Assembly (NCBI GenBank): GCA_021828185.1
Contig: JAKASI010000001.1
Span: forward strand, 1 to 64,000
Length of the DNA stretch: 64,000 bases
Reading direction: 5' to 3'
Source: an archaeon
Lineage (GTDB): Archaea > Thermoproteota > Nitrososphaeria > Nitrososphaerales > UBA183
The notes under the pieces were generated by a model. It did no database searches and was not told the origin of the DNA. It saw only the letters and a program-made list of their open reading frames with translations. The stretch's first letter is position 1. The number at the start of each line of letters is the position of its first letter. The translations under genes and the position numbers were made by a program. This document shows, piece by piece, positions 22,890 through 32,011 of the stretch.

Positions 22890-24344
22890 GTGGGCATTTT
22901 GGAATACAAATGGAAAGCACTGTCGGTCACATCGATAGGTGCTCTGATGGCCGCGGTTGACAGTACCGTGGTCCTGCTCGCCCTCTTCCCCATGGCTGCG
23001 GACCTCCATTCAGACTTCGTGACCATGACCTGGGTCGTCATCGCCTACCTTGTCGTGAACACCGCCCTCGTCCTCAGCCTTGGGAGGCTGGCTGACATGT
23101 ACGGAAGGAAGTTGCTCTACAACGTCGGTTTCGCCATCTTCACGTTCGGGTCGGCCCTCTGCGGGTTCGCACAAGACGGCCTTTCCCTGGTCGTCTTCAG
23201 GGTGATACAGGGGACCGGCGCGGCCCTGCTCACCTCCAACTCCTTCGCGATACTATCAGAGGCCTTCCCCCGGAACGAGACAGGAAGAGCCTTCGGCCTC
23301 CAGTCCATCGTCTGGGGGCTGGGCAACGTCCTGGGGGTGGTCGTGGGCGGGGTCATCATCACCTACACGACCTGGCGGTGGATATTCCTGATCAACGTCC
23401 CGATAGGGATCTTCGCGACGGCATGGGCCTTCAAGACCCTCAAGGCCGTCCTCCCTCCTGCGGGTCAACGGGGCTCGTTCGACCTCCCCGCGGCCATCTC
23501 CTTCACCGGCGGGTTGCTGACCCTTCTGCTGGGGATAACCTGGGGTCTGCTGTACTCCTGGCACGACCCGACCACGATAGCGGCCCTCGTCCTCTCGCCG
23601 GCGGCCTTCGCGTTCTTCGTCATCTGGGAGGGGAGGTACAGCAGGGACCCAATCTTGGACTTCGATTTCTTCAGGAACAGGGTCTTCACGTTCTCGATTC
23701 TCGCAGCGATGCTGCAGTTCCTCGCGGTCTTCAGCGTGAATTTCCTGCTGATCTTCTATCTGGAAGGTATCGAGGGACTGTCTGCCCTTCAGTCGGCGTA
23801 CCTGATCATCCCGTTCGCCCTCGCTTCCGCGGTCGTTGGGCCGGTGGGGGGCATCCTCACGGACAGGTTCGGCTTCAGGAGGATCTCCGGTGCGGGAGTC
23901 ATCATCGCGGCGGTCTCCCTGGTGCTGTTCAGCCGGCTGACCGTAAGCTCGACCCTGCTCGAAATCGGAATCATCGAGACGATCTCCGGGGTCGGGTTGG
24001 CGTTCTTCTGGCCCGCCAATACTTCCGCGATAATGTCCTCGACCCCTCCTGCGAAATACGGGGTGGGCTCGGGGGCGATGAACACCTTCAGAAACACCGG
24101 GGGGATCCTGAGCTTCGCTCTTTCATTGACCGCTGCCACCGCGGTAATCCCGCCGAACGTGGTGTATTCGCTGTTCATCGGAAACCTGACCGGGAAGCTC
24201 CCTCCTGCGCTGGCGGCCTCCTACCTTACCGGCCAGAGCTTTGCGTTCGAGATCTCCGCCGCCCTTCTGATCCTAGCCTTCGTGTTCATCGCGCTCACAA
24301 AGTGGAGCGAGCGACCCATCATCTCGGCCGAAGCCGTGTCCTGA
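22890..24344 (+). CDS. MFS exporter, DHA2/EmrB-QacA type (14 TM)
   Basis: 484 residues with about 14 hydrophobic segments. The conserved DHA2 motifs are present: MAAVDSTVVLLALFP (motif D1-like), GRLADMYGRKLLYN (motif A between helices 2 and 3), FRVIQGTGAAL (motif B with Arg) and GVVVGGVIITYTTWRWIF (motif C). Proton-driven export of drugs or metabolites across the cytoplasmic membrane. GTG 22890 start. Downstream lies an Lrp-type regulator that may control it, though 230 bp separate them. Confidence 0.9.
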   Translation: MGILEYKWKALSVTSIGALMAAVDSTVVLLALFPMAADLHSDFVTMTWVVIAYLVVNTALVLSLGRLADMYGRKLLYNVGFAIFTFGSALCGFAQDGLSLVVFRVIQGTGAALLTSNSFAILSEAFPRNETGRAFGLQSIVWGLGNVLGVVVGGVIITYTTWRWIFLINVPIGIFATAWAFKTLKAVLPPAGQRGSFDLPAAISFTGGLLTLLLGITWGLLYSWHDPTTIAALVLSPAAFAFFVIWEGRYSRDPILDFDFFRNRVFTFSILAAMLQFLAVFSVNFLLIFYLEGIEGLSALQSAYLIIPFALASAVVGPVGGILTDRFGFRRISGAGVIIAAVSLVLFSRLTVSSTLLEIGIIETISGVGLAFFWPANTSAIMSSTPPAKYGVGSGAMNTFRNTGGILSFALSLTAATAVIPPNVVYSLFIGNLTGKLPPALAASYLTGQSFAFEISAALLILAFVFIALTKWSERPIISAEAVS

Positions 24345-24571
24345 TCTGCCGGAGGAGCCTGCGCGAGAGCGGGTCGGCGCGGTCTGAATCTCCGGTTTGG
24401 CACCCTGCGCAGGGTGTTGAATCGTAGGTCTGACCGGCCACGATCGAGGGGCGGACGGCCGGCCTAGGCCTAATCTGAAAGACAGACGAGAACGAGATTC
24501 CAGGCAAATAGTCGAGCAAGTAGACGATTCGTACCTGTTTATGATAGAGGGCGGCTCCGTTCCCCCACGAC

Positions 24572-25033
24572 ATGCTGTCCCCCACCGACAAGAAGATACT
24601 GAACGTCCTTCTCGACCCCGGCTGCAGAATCACAACCTATGACCTGGCGATGAAGACCGGGCTCCCCCGGACAACGGTGCAGCGGAGGCGCGCTTTCCTC
24701 GAAGGCCATTACCTGCAATTCTCGTACGTCCTTAACCCGCACGCGCTTGGCTTTCGGCGCGTAGACCTGTTGGTCGAAACGGAAAGGGGGAAGACAATGG
24801 CCGTGGCGAAGGACTTGTTGAAGCTCGACCCCGTGGTCTATGTCGGAAGAAGCGTCGGACAGAAAGGCATCGACCTGCAAGTGGAAGCCGTGGTCAAGGA
24901 CAACTCTGATCTGCTGGACCTGCTCGAGCTGGTGAAGGGGATGGAAGGAGTCAGGGATGTGATCTGGTCAGAGGTGGTGCAGGTGATCGGAAGGAAGAAG
25001 TCCATCCCAGCGAGCGTAATCGACAAGCTCTGA
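24572..25033 (+). CDS. Lrp/AsnC-type transcription regulator
   Basis: 153 residues. N-terminal winged helix (LSPTDKKILNVLLDPGCRI ... GLPRTTVQRRRAFLEGHYL) and a C-terminal RAM-like domain (VDLLVETERGKTMAVAKDLL ... EAVVKDNSDLLDLLELVK). A TATA-like TGTTTATGAT about 30 bp before ATG 24572 supports the start. Probably responds to an amino acid or related ligand; target genes could be the upstream exporter or the downstream membrane/protease pair. Confidence 0.75.
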   Translation: MLSPTDKKILNVLLDPGCRITTYDLAMKTGLPRTTVQRRRAFLEGHYLQFSYVLNPHALGFRRVDLLVETERGKTMAVAKDLLKLDPVVYVGRSVGQKGIDLQVEAVVKDNSDLLDLLELVKGMEGVRDVIWSEVVQVIGRKKSIPASVIDKL

Positions 25034-25164
25034 CCAGTGCTGAGCACCACGTCTGATGGTCTTTTCGACCAATGGCGGAGCCCAATTGGTCATTTCCAAC
25101 CTAATGCGGCTGAGAAGCGGAACTATCGTTTTTAGTATTCCGCATAACCCATGTCATTTGTTTC

Positions 25165-26415
25165 GTGCGACAGATGCGGTTTCATGGCGAGCGAGCGGGC
25201 TGGAGGTTCTTACTGTTCGCGTTGTCCACGTCAGCCTTGTTTGTGATGTCATCCCTGCCTCCGGCAAGCGCCACCCAATACACCGCCGGGCTCAAGGCTG
25301 GGGACTACGCCGTCTGGACGCTCAATAAGTTCTACGACGCGTCGACCCTGAGGCTCTACGTATCGTCCGTCAACGGGACCATGGTCACAGGCAACCTCAC
25401 GCTGCAGAGGGAGGACGGTTCCATGTATTCATCCATCGTCTCGATTTCTGTACTGTATGGCGGGGGAGGCGCCACGCAGGCATATGATACCGTTCTGGTC
25501 TTCGTGAAGGCAGCCAACGCGACCGCGGTGTCGGTGCTGATTCAGAGTACCGGCGTCGTCAACGCCACGAAGACTGAAGACTTCCAGCTGTCACATCTGC
25601 AAGCCGGGCCCAGCTTCTTTGACGTGGCCTCCAGTTCGGTCTATGATCTTGCCGGGGCCGCGAGCGTCCCACTCAGCGGTCAACTGTCTTTCGTGATAAC
25701 TCTGAGCAAGCTGACGACGGCAGGCGCGTCGACGTCGGTCTGTCTGGGAAACCCGACACTGAACGGTTGCGCGGTGCCTTTCGGCGTGGCTAGCCAGAGC
25801 GTCACGGTCCCTCTTTCCATGGGGGAGAGCGGATCCACCGTCTTCCAGAGCGCAAGCAACAGCAGCCTGTCGTATTCGTTCGCCGGGCTGGACCTCCCGC
25901 CTCTAGTGATAGCGTCCGGGCTCAAGAGCGGGGATCAGGTCGCTCCCGGCATCTTGGCATCTGTCGAAGGGAAAGGAAGCGCGTACATACTGCAGGGCGT
26001 GAGGACGCTGGTCGGCATATCCTCCTCGACGATGGGCACCGACCTCGCCGTCGGGACTAGTTCCATGACATGGGACTCTGCTACGGGGCTGCTGACTTCC
26101 TACTCCCTTTCGAGCACGGTCAACAGACAGATGAAGCTGGTCGCCACCAACGCGTGGAAGCCGGAGGCGTTCGACTGGCCTGTGTTCTCCACACTGGCCA
26201 CCGACGACATATATGCCGTGTTCTTCGGTACATACTTCTACATAACCTGGTCTCTCATCTTCCTGTACCTCTGGGTCTATCTCTCCGCCCGGGTCGTCGA
26301 CCGGGCCAGGCGGCTGAACCTCACCGGTTACCGAAGGTATGCGCCGTTCGTTCTCCTTGTCATAATCGGCGTCACCATTCCGATGGCCCTGAACTACTGG
26401 GCGGGTGTCCTGTAG
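25165..26415 (+). CDS. Exported protein with C-terminal membrane anchor, partner of AAA-Lon protein
   Basis: 416 residues. A hydrophobic N-terminus (FLLFALSTSALFVMSSL, about 15-31) is a signal peptide or anchor ending in PASA. About 300 residues of Ser/Thr/Gly-rich, strand-dominated extracellular sequence with possible N-glycosylation sites follow (VNGTMVTGNLT). Near the C-terminus are two membrane helices (FYITWSLIFLYLWVYLSARVV and APFVLLVIIGVTIPMAL) linked by a basic cytosolic loop (RARRLNLTGYRRY). The stop TAG is directly followed by the GTG of the AAA-Lon gene with no gap, so the two form an operon; it may be the membrane receptor or substrate adaptor of that protease. No family recognised. 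Confidence 0.65.
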   Translation: MRQMRFHGERAGWRFLLFALSTSALFVMSSLPPASATQYTAGLKAGDYAVWTLNKFYDASTLRLYVSSVNGTMVTGNLTLQREDGSMYSSIVSISVLYGGGGATQAYDTVLVFVKAANATAVSVLIQSTGVVNATKTEDFQLSHLQAGPSFFDVASSSVYDLAGAASVPLSGQLSFVITLSKLTTAGASTSVCLGNPTLNGCAVPFGVASQSVTVPLSMGESGSTVFQSASNSSLSYSFAGLDLPPLVIASGLKSGDQVAPGILASVEGKGSAYILQGVRTLVGISSSTMGTDLAVGTSSMTWDSATGLLTSYSLSSTVNRQMKLVATNAWKPEAFDWPVFSTLATDDIYAVFFGTYFYITWSLIFLYLWVYLSARVVDRARRLNLTGYRRYAPFVLLVIIGVTIPMALNYWAGVL

Positions 26416-29148
26416 GTGGTCAGCAACTCCAAGAGGTTCGAGCAGATCTGGCAGCGTCATAGGCTGTTCAGGGCCCTCTACCACCCCCTCCTCTACGTCT
26501 TCGACGAGAGCTACAGGACCTACAGGTTTCTGAAGCTCCCCAAGGAGGCCAGGCGGCAGAAGATGCCGCCGTTCGAGCGGCGGCCGGACAAGGAGATGGC
26601 CTTCATCCCCGATGTGAGGGCGAAGGACCTGGTCGGGAGGGACAGGGAGCTCCAGTTGCTCATGTACAGTTTCAGGTACCACGTCCTCCAAGACACGGCG
26701 GTCACCCAGGCGAAGCTGGCTCCCAAAAAGATAATCGTCATCAAGGGGGGGTCCGGCAGCGGAAAGTCACGCCTCACTGACGTGTTCATGAGGGAGGCCT
26801 ACGACGAAGCGATCTCGGAGGGGGTCCGGCTCAGGTTAGACAAGATCAAGGCGAGCCAAGTCCTCTCGATGTGGATGGGGCAGTCGACCCAGGCAATCGG
26901 GTCGAGACTGGGGGCGATGCAGCAGGTGCCGAGCATAGTCGTGATCGACGAGGCCCAGTCGTTGGTGACGAAGGGGACCACCGAAAGCGCCTCGTCCGGA
27001 GCCCCGGGAGGCGCAGACAGGGAGCACATGGCCATGCAATCGGAGATCCTGCAACAGCTGGACGCCCTTGCCGAGAACCCCGAGGCGAGGAGCATAATGG
27101 TCTTGGCCACCGACAAGTTCGAGCACATCATGGAGCCGATCAGGCGCCGAGCGGAGATGATAGACCTGGACGTCGGGGTAACGAAGGAGACCCTTTACGA
27201 GCTGGCGAAGAGATACTGCGACTCCTATAGCATCAGCCTCAACCCGGTCGACGTGGTCGACGTCCTCTCCCAGGAGCTCCGCGCCTTTGGCAAGAACGCC
27301 GTCACCTATAACGACGTGTCGAAGGCGTTCGAATACGCGGTCTCTGACTCGGAGAGGTCATACAGTGAAGGAGGAGCCAGCCGCCCGGACCCGATAGACC
27401 TCGACTCCTTCAGGCGCGTGTCCCAGAGGGTCTTCGCCTACGACGAGGAGGCCAAGACCGAGGCAGCAAAGAAGTCGAAGGTGTCCACCAGACCGACGGA
27501 GACGTTCGACGACATCGGGGGGCTGCACGGCGTCAAGGAGAAGATAATCCAGGAGATCACGCTTGTCCTGAGAGGGGACTTCGCGAGGAAGGTGGGGTAC
27601 AAGGCCCCGCGCGGGTTCCTGTTCTCTGGGCCGCCCGGCGTAGGCAAGACCCTCATGGCCAAGGCCATCGCCAATTCCTCCAACGCCTCGTTCTTCTACA
27701 TCAGCGCGAGTTCGATTATGGACAAGTACGTCGGCGAGTCGCAGCACACTCTGAGGGACATCTTCTCGATGGCGAGGAGGGAGCCCCCTGCGATCATCTT
27801 CATGGACGAGATAGAGACCATCGGGGCGTCGAGGGACAACGCCAACGGAAGCACCGCGGGCTCGATTGCGCACCGCGAAGTCCTCACTGAGCTCCTGACC
27901 CAGCTCGACGGCTTCGAGACCACCCACAACCGCGTGGTGTTCGTCGGGTCGACCAACATGCCTCACTTGCTCGACAGGGCGCTCAGGGAGAGGCTCTCGC
28001 GCTCCTTCGACTTCGCGCTCCCCAAGACAACCGCGGAAAAGAAAGAAGTGCTGGGGATATACCTGCGCAACATAAAGGCGGTGGCCGCGCCCGACCTCAC
28101 GCTGGACGCCGTCTACAACATATTCGTCAGGAAGACGTTCTCGCCCCGGGTGATATCCGACACCTTCAACCTCGCCGAGCGCTTCAGGGCAGCGGAGATG
28201 CTGGCGGCGGCGGAGATGAAGTCTGCCATCGAGTGGCAGGACCAGGCGAAGCTCGCCGCGACGAGGGGGACCTATAGAGACGCCCTGGAGAGGATGATGG
28301 AGCTTGCGAAGGGCAGGAGCCTCGCCTCCGGCAGAGAGGCGTACGACCTGGTCGCAGGCGCGGTCGACGACAGCACGAAGTGGCCTCTGACGAGGTATCA
28401 CCTGGCGAAGGCCCTGGAGGAAGTCACGACCAACGAGAGTTACGATCAGATGAGGAAGATGCAGAGGATCTACGTAGACAAAGAGCCGACCGTGGGGAAG
28501 GCGTACGGGCTGGCGGCCCTGGGTCAGGGGTCCCAGTTCGGGTCCATACTCGTTGTCACAGTCAACCTGTACAAGTCAACATCCGGGGAGGGGAAGGTGA
28601 AGCTGTTCGGGAACGCCGGCAAAGGGGCCCAGGAGAGCGCGGAGCTTGCCGTGGCATACCTGAGGCAATACCTGCCTCAGGTCGCCGCCTACGACGTGTA
28701 CTGCCATCTGATTTCGGCCGGCGAAGGGACTGAAGACATCGCCGTATCCGGTCCGTCAGGTGGCCAGGCCCTGGGGGTCGCCATAGCCAGCGAAGCCCTG
28801 AGGGTTATCCGCGGGGTCGACCTGCCCGTAGGCAACGACATCACGTTCACCGGGAAGATAGAACAGAAGTCTGGCATCGCCGGCTTCGTGGGAGGCATCC
28901 ACCCGAAGGACACGACCGCGAAGCTCGACGTCTCGATAGTCGAGGGGTTCCGGAGGGTGAGCATCCCCCTGGGCCAGCTCGAGGACCTCAAGAGGGACTA
29001 CCCCGAATACCTCGAGATAGCCAAGAGCCAGGGGACGGAGATAGTCGGCGCCAGGGACCTGATCGACAACCTGGGTTTTGCCACCGGAAGGAGCAGGGAA
29101 GACATGATGAACATATTGCTCGATGCAGGCAGCCGAAGTCCTGCGTGA
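26416..29148 (+). CDS. Tandem AAA+ ATPase fused to a Lon protease domain
   Basis: 910 residues, three modules. AAA1 (about 70-300): Walker A GGSGSGKS near 111-118, Walker B SIVVIDEAQ near 172-180, degenerate downstream motifs. AAA2 (about 365-640) is CDC48/FtsH-like: GPPGVGKT at 405-412, AIIFMDEIE at 459-467, sensor-1 GSTN and an arginine finger region RALRERLSRSF. The C-terminal 230 residues match the Lon proteolytic domain: catalytic Ser781 in SGPSGG and Lys831, which sits four residues after a Gly-Gly pair as in E. coli Lon (Gly717-Gly718, Lys722). Known archaeal LonB has one AAA module and a membrane insertion; two AAA modules joined to Lon is unusual. GTG start abuts the stop of the membrane partner gene. 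Likely an energy-dependent protease near the membrane. Confidence 0.85.
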   Translation: MVSNSKRFEQIWQRHRLFRALYHPLLYVFDESYRTYRFLKLPKEARRQKMPPFERRPDKEMAFIPDVRAKDLVGRDRELQLLMYSFRYHVLQDTAVTQAKLAPKKIIVIKGGSGSGKSRLTDVFMREAYDEAISEGVRLRLDKIKASQVLSMWMGQSTQAIGSRLGAMQQVPSIVVIDEAQSLVTKGTTESASSGAPGGADREHMAMQSEILQQLDALAENPEARSIMVLATDKFEHIMEPIRRRAEMIDLDVGVTKETLYELAKRYCDSYSISLNPVDVVDVLSQELRAFGKNAVTYNDVSKAFEYAVSDSERSYSEGGASRPDPIDLDSFRRVSQRVFAYDEEAKTEAAKKSKVSTRPTETFDDIGGLHGVKEKIIQEITLVLRGDFARKVGYKAPRGFLFSGPPGVGKTLMAKAIANSSNASFFYISASSIMDKYVGESQHTLRDIFSMARREPPAIIFMDEIETIGASRDNANGSTAGSIAHREVLTELLTQLDGFETTHNRVVFVGSTNMPHLLDRALRERLSRSFDFALPKTTAEKKEVLGIYLRNIKAVAAPDLTLDAVYNIFVRKTFSPRVISDTFNLAERFRAAEMLAAAEMKSAIEWQDQAKLAATRGTYRDALERMMELAKGRSLASGREAYDLVAGAVDDSTKWPLTRYHLAKALEEVTTNESYDQMRKMQRIYVDKEPTVGKAYGLAALGQGSQFGSILVVTVNLYKSTSGEGKVKLFGNAGKGAQESAELAVAYLRQYLPQVAAYDVYCHLISAGEGTEDIAVSGPSGGQALGVAIASEALRVIRGVDLPVGNDITFTGKIEQKSGIAGFVGGIHPKDTTAKLDVSIVEGFRRVSIPLGQLEDLKRDYPEYLEIAKSQGTEIVGARDLIDNLGFATGRSREDMMNILLDAGSRSPA

Positions 29149-29201
29149 GACTTGAGAAGTGATCAGATTCCCCTGAACCCCGCTGACGCCTTGTCGAAGC
29201 T

Positions 29202-30368
29202 TCACTGAGCCCTGCCGATCGACCTCCTGATCTCTCTCCCTCTGGAAGTCTCCAGCCTTTTCTCGAGAAAGCTCAGCGAGACTATCTGCTGGTCGAAGGC
29301 AATCGTCATCTCCGGCGAGAGATAGGTTACCTCGGCGCTGCCAATCGAGTCCGGAAACCTCTCTCTGTAGCCTTCCTCCCACTTCAGATGGTCGCTGATG
29401 CTGAGGTGGTTACCAAAGACCAGGAAGTTGTATTTGCCCTGCGCTATCTTCATGGCTATGGGTATGCACGGGTCTTCGGACACTTCTCTCAGCACCTTCT
29501 CCCTGGGCTCTTTGATCTCATACTGCGAGAAAGTCAGGACGTAGTTTGGCGGGACGAAGAGGTTCGGAAATCTGCATGCGGGGCTTCCAAGCAGTCCCAC
29601 CTTGGTCAGCTCAGAGATTCTGTTGCTAATCGTCTTCCTGTGCAGTCTTGTCTCTTTGCAAAGGAGAGTGTGGTTCACTTTGATCCCCTTGCCTGCGACG
29701 AGGCATTTCAGTATGTCGACGTCCGTTTTGTCGAAACCATAGCCGTTGATGACCAGCTCTCCTTTTGCATTGAACTCCCTTTCCAGCAGGCGCATCCCAG
29801 AGCTGGGGTCGTACTTCGTCATGCGCGCGTTCGAAAAATACGTCGGAGTCGACATGGGGCATGTGTAGTCCTGAATCCCATACTGCAGTTTCAGGACCGA
29901 GGGCAGTGACTCGACCCACGACTGGTAGCTTGCGACGCTCTCGTGATACGCGAACAGGAGGATGTTGTACTCCCCATGCCTGCTCTTGAATGCGGCGAAG
30001 ATGTATGGGTCTTCTTGGACCCATTTGACAACCGGCCCGTCGTCGGGGAGGCTAATGCGTACGACTACAAGCAGGGGGTAGACCTTGTACAAGCCGAGGA
30101 AGGGAAAGAAGGGCGAATGGAGTACTTGATGATCGAACAGATTCTGGACCCGCTTCTTTATTGTGTTTCTATGGATCCGCAGAATCCTCGACAGATCGCT
30201 GAAGTTTATGCTGACCGCTTCGCCCGACACGAGCATCTTCATCAGAGAGAGGTAGTCTCTGTTCTCAAAGAGGTCCTCCAATGCCCTATTCCTGATGACG
30301 GTGTTGGTATCATTACTTGTGTATTGCGCCAACTTTGTCACATAAATTGCCCTTCTGATAGCCAACAA
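29202..30368 (-). CDS. Double Lrp/AsnC-like regulator (two HTH-RAM units in one chain)
   Basis: 388 residues built from two similar halves. Half one has a helix-turn-helix (FSDLSRILRIHRNTIKKRV, about 58-76) and a RAM-like domain; half two repeats this (NHTLLCKETRLHRKTISNRI, then YNFLVFGNHLSISDHL). Each half resembles an Lrp/AsnC monomer, so the protein mimics an Lrp dimer in one chain. It lies divergent from the GDH-like/Nuo operon and ends 54 bp from the AAA-Lon gene; controlling the divergent operon is the simplest guess. Confidence 0.7.
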   Translation of the reverse strand: MLAIRRAIYVTKLAQYTSNDTNTVIRNRALEDLFENRDYLSLMKMLVSGEAVSINFSDLSRILRIHRNTIKKRVQNLFDHQVLHSPFFPFLGLYKVYPLLVVVRISLPDDGPVVKWVQEDPYIFAAFKSRHGEYNILLFAYHESVASYQSWVESLPSVLKLQYGIQDYTCPMSTPTYFSNARMTKYDPSSGMRLLEREFNAKGELVINGYGFDKTDVDILKCLVAGKGIKVNHTLLCKETRLHRKTISNRISELTKVGLLGSPACRFPNLFVPPNYVLTFSQYEIKEPREKVLREVSEDPCIPIAMKIAQGKYNFLVFGNHLSISDHLKWEEGYRERFPDSIGSAEVTYLSPEMTIAFDQQIVSLSFLEKRLETSRGREIRRSIGRAQ

Positions 30369-30464
30369 TTATCGACAACGACGTGCCTCAGTTCTACCAA
30401 AACTGTCATTGCCGAGGTTGCAGGTATGACCAGTATTGGCATTCCAAACGCGATATTTGTAATT

Positions 30465-30478
30465 CGTGTTTATTATAT
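30465..30478 (+). promoter_or_regulatory. TATA-like box of the GDH-like operon
   Basis: TGTTTATTATATG lies over the earliest in-frame GTG (30466) and predicts transcription from about 30499, so translation should begin downstream of it, for example at GTG 30526. Confidence 0.5.
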
Positions 30479-30525
30479 GTTCTTCAGGCGCGGAGCCCAC
30501 GGCCCAGACACCAGCGGACACCCAG

Positions 30526-31725
30526 GTGCAGCGGGTTCCGAAGCTTGAGGAGCTGCTGCAGAAGGTCAACGTCGCTGCGCTTGCGGATCAATGGGGTCCG
30601 GAGAAAGCAGTCCAAGTCTACAATCCGACTACCGGCATGGAGGGCTGTCTGGTCATAGACAATACGGCCAGGGGGCCCGGAGAGGGTGGCGTAAGGATAG
30701 ATCCTGAGCTCACCCCCGCAGAGCTGTTCAGGCTCGCCAGAACGATGACCTGGAAGTGCGCACTGGCAGACCTGCCGTTTGGCGGTGCCAGGGCGTGCAT
30801 ATCCGCGAATCCTGAAGCAATCGACAGAAGGAAGTACGTCAAATCGTTCGCGCAGGCTGTTTCTCCACTGGTGCCGAGCCAGTGGGTCGCTTCCCCCGAC
30901 ACAAACATGGACGACAAGGACATGGAAGTCTTCGTCGAGGAGATCGGGGACCTGAGAGGCGCTGCAGGAAAGCCCGAACGGATGGGCGGGATCCCGCAGG
31001 AGCCGGGCGCGATTGGCTATGGTATCGGGATCGCCATCGAGGCGGCCCTGGAGGCCCTGGGCAACGTAGTCCCGACGCGCAAGCAGATTTCGGGGATGAA
31101 GGTGGCGATGCACGGATGCGGGAGCACCGGAACCGAACTGGCCAGGTTCCTTGCAAAAGAAGATTTCAAAATCGTCAGCATAAGCGACTACCGAAGCGCC
31201 ATCGTCGACCCGAAGGGAATCGACATTTCAGGCGAGCTGATCTGCGAGGGTGCAGGGGGCCAAGAACGTCCCAAGCCTCGCGCCCACTCCGCTGGGTTGC
31301 AGGGGGCCGATCCTCTATGCGTTGACTGCGACATCCTGGTCGTTGGGACAAAAGGGAGAGCCATCACCGAGGACGACGCCGGACGAATCAGGGCAAAGCT
31401 GGTGGTCGAGGCCGAAGACCACGCCGTGGGCATGGTCGAGGAGGCCCTCTTCAAAAGAGGCATCGTAGTAGTCCCTGACCTACTGGCCAACGGAGGCGGA
31501 CCTATCGCCGCGTATGTCGAATACGCAGGTGGAAATGCCGACAGAGCCTTTGCGATGATAGAGTCGAAGACGAGGGAGAACACCGAAAGGGTTCTCGAGG
31601 GCTCGGTCAAGAACGAACGGATGGTTCTGCCGAGAACCGTAGCAACGAGAATCGCCATGGACCGCGTTCGCGAGGCGATGCGCGGTCCGGTGAACGTCTT
31701 GAAACCAAGAGGAGGTGAGACATAG
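30526..31725 (+). CDS. Glutamate/leucine dehydrogenase-like protein with altered active site
   Basis: About 399 residues. The ELFV dehydrogenase fold is clear: GPGEGGVRIDPELTPAEL, MTWKCALADLPFGG, a Rossmann domain with MHGCGSTGTELARFL, and a C-terminal ANGGGPIAAYVEY. In active GDH the lysine of the GG-x-K-GG loop is the catalytic base; here the loop reads FGGARACI, with Arg in place of Lys. The S-x-GR-E-x-A-T-GRG segment is also replaced by GGIPQEPGAIGYGIG. It may be a non-catalytic or differently acting paralogue. It heads the Nuo/GltB-like gene run (2 bp to the next ATG) and probably shares its pathway. GTG 30526 is chosen because the TATA box overlaps 30466. Confidence 0.75.
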   Translation: MQRVPKLEELLQKVNVAALADQWGPEKAVQVYNPTTGMEGCLVIDNTARGPGEGGVRIDPELTPAELFRLARTMTWKCALADLPFGGARACISANPEAIDRRKYVKSFAQAVSPLVPSQWVASPDTNMDDKDMEVFVEEIGDLRGAAGKPERMGGIPQEPGAIGYGIGIAIEAALEALGNVVPTRKQISGMKVAMHGCGSTGTELARFLAKEDFKIVSISDYRSAIVDPKGIDISGELICEGAGGQERPKPRAHSAGLQGADPLCVDCDILVVGTKGRAITEDDAGRIRAKLVVEAEDHAVGMVEEALFKRGIVVVPDLLANGGGPIAAYVEYAGGNADRAFAMIESKTRENTERVLEGSVKNERMVLPRTVATRIAMDRVREAMRGPVNVLKPRGGET

Positions 31726-31726
31726 A

Positions 31727-32011
31727 ATGGAAAAGGAAGCGCTCGAAATAATGCACGTCCTAGACAGGATCTACTCCTACGCGCCCCTGGGCTACATCTC
31801 CTTGCACTCGAACGTTGCAGATCCCCTTCCTATACTGGAAGGGCTCGAGAGAATGGGCTATGCCAGCCGCTGCAGGGACTGCTACTGGTCGCCATCGCCA
31901 TACCCACTGTTCGTACTGACGCAAGATGGCCGGAGTGCGCTCAGGCAGTTCCGGACTGTCGAAGTCCACGTCCCACGAAAACTCGTCGCGCAGAAGATGG
32001 GGAGCAGGTAG
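31727..32011 (+). CDS. Small winged-helix-like protein in the GDH/Nuo operon
   Basis: 94 residues from ATG 31727, with a strong ribbon of Shine-Dalgarno sequence AGGAGGTGA just upstream. Helical first part (LEIMHVLDRIYSYAPLG), a strand pair containing CRDC, then a basic end (VPRKLVAQKMGSR). No iron-sulfur or catalytic motif. May be a regulator or assembly factor for the adjoining redox genes. Confidence 0.5.
   Translation: MEKEALEIMHVLDRIYSYAPLGYISLHSNVADPLPILEGLERMGYASRCRDCYWSPSPYPLFVLTQDGRSALRQFRTVEVHVPRKLVAQKMGSR

Noticed and set aside
23378..24427. 349-codon + strand frame
   Set aside because: Overlaps the MFS exporter out of frame; composition of a shadow frame.
25903..26691. 262-codon minus-strand frame
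   Set aside because: Antisense to the end of the exported protein and the start of the AAA-Lon gene; no recognisable domain.
27358..28401. 347-codon minus-strand frame
   Set aside because: Lies fully antisense to the AAA-Lon gene; high-GC third positions open the opposite frame, and the product is Arg/Gly/Val-rich without any family resemblance.
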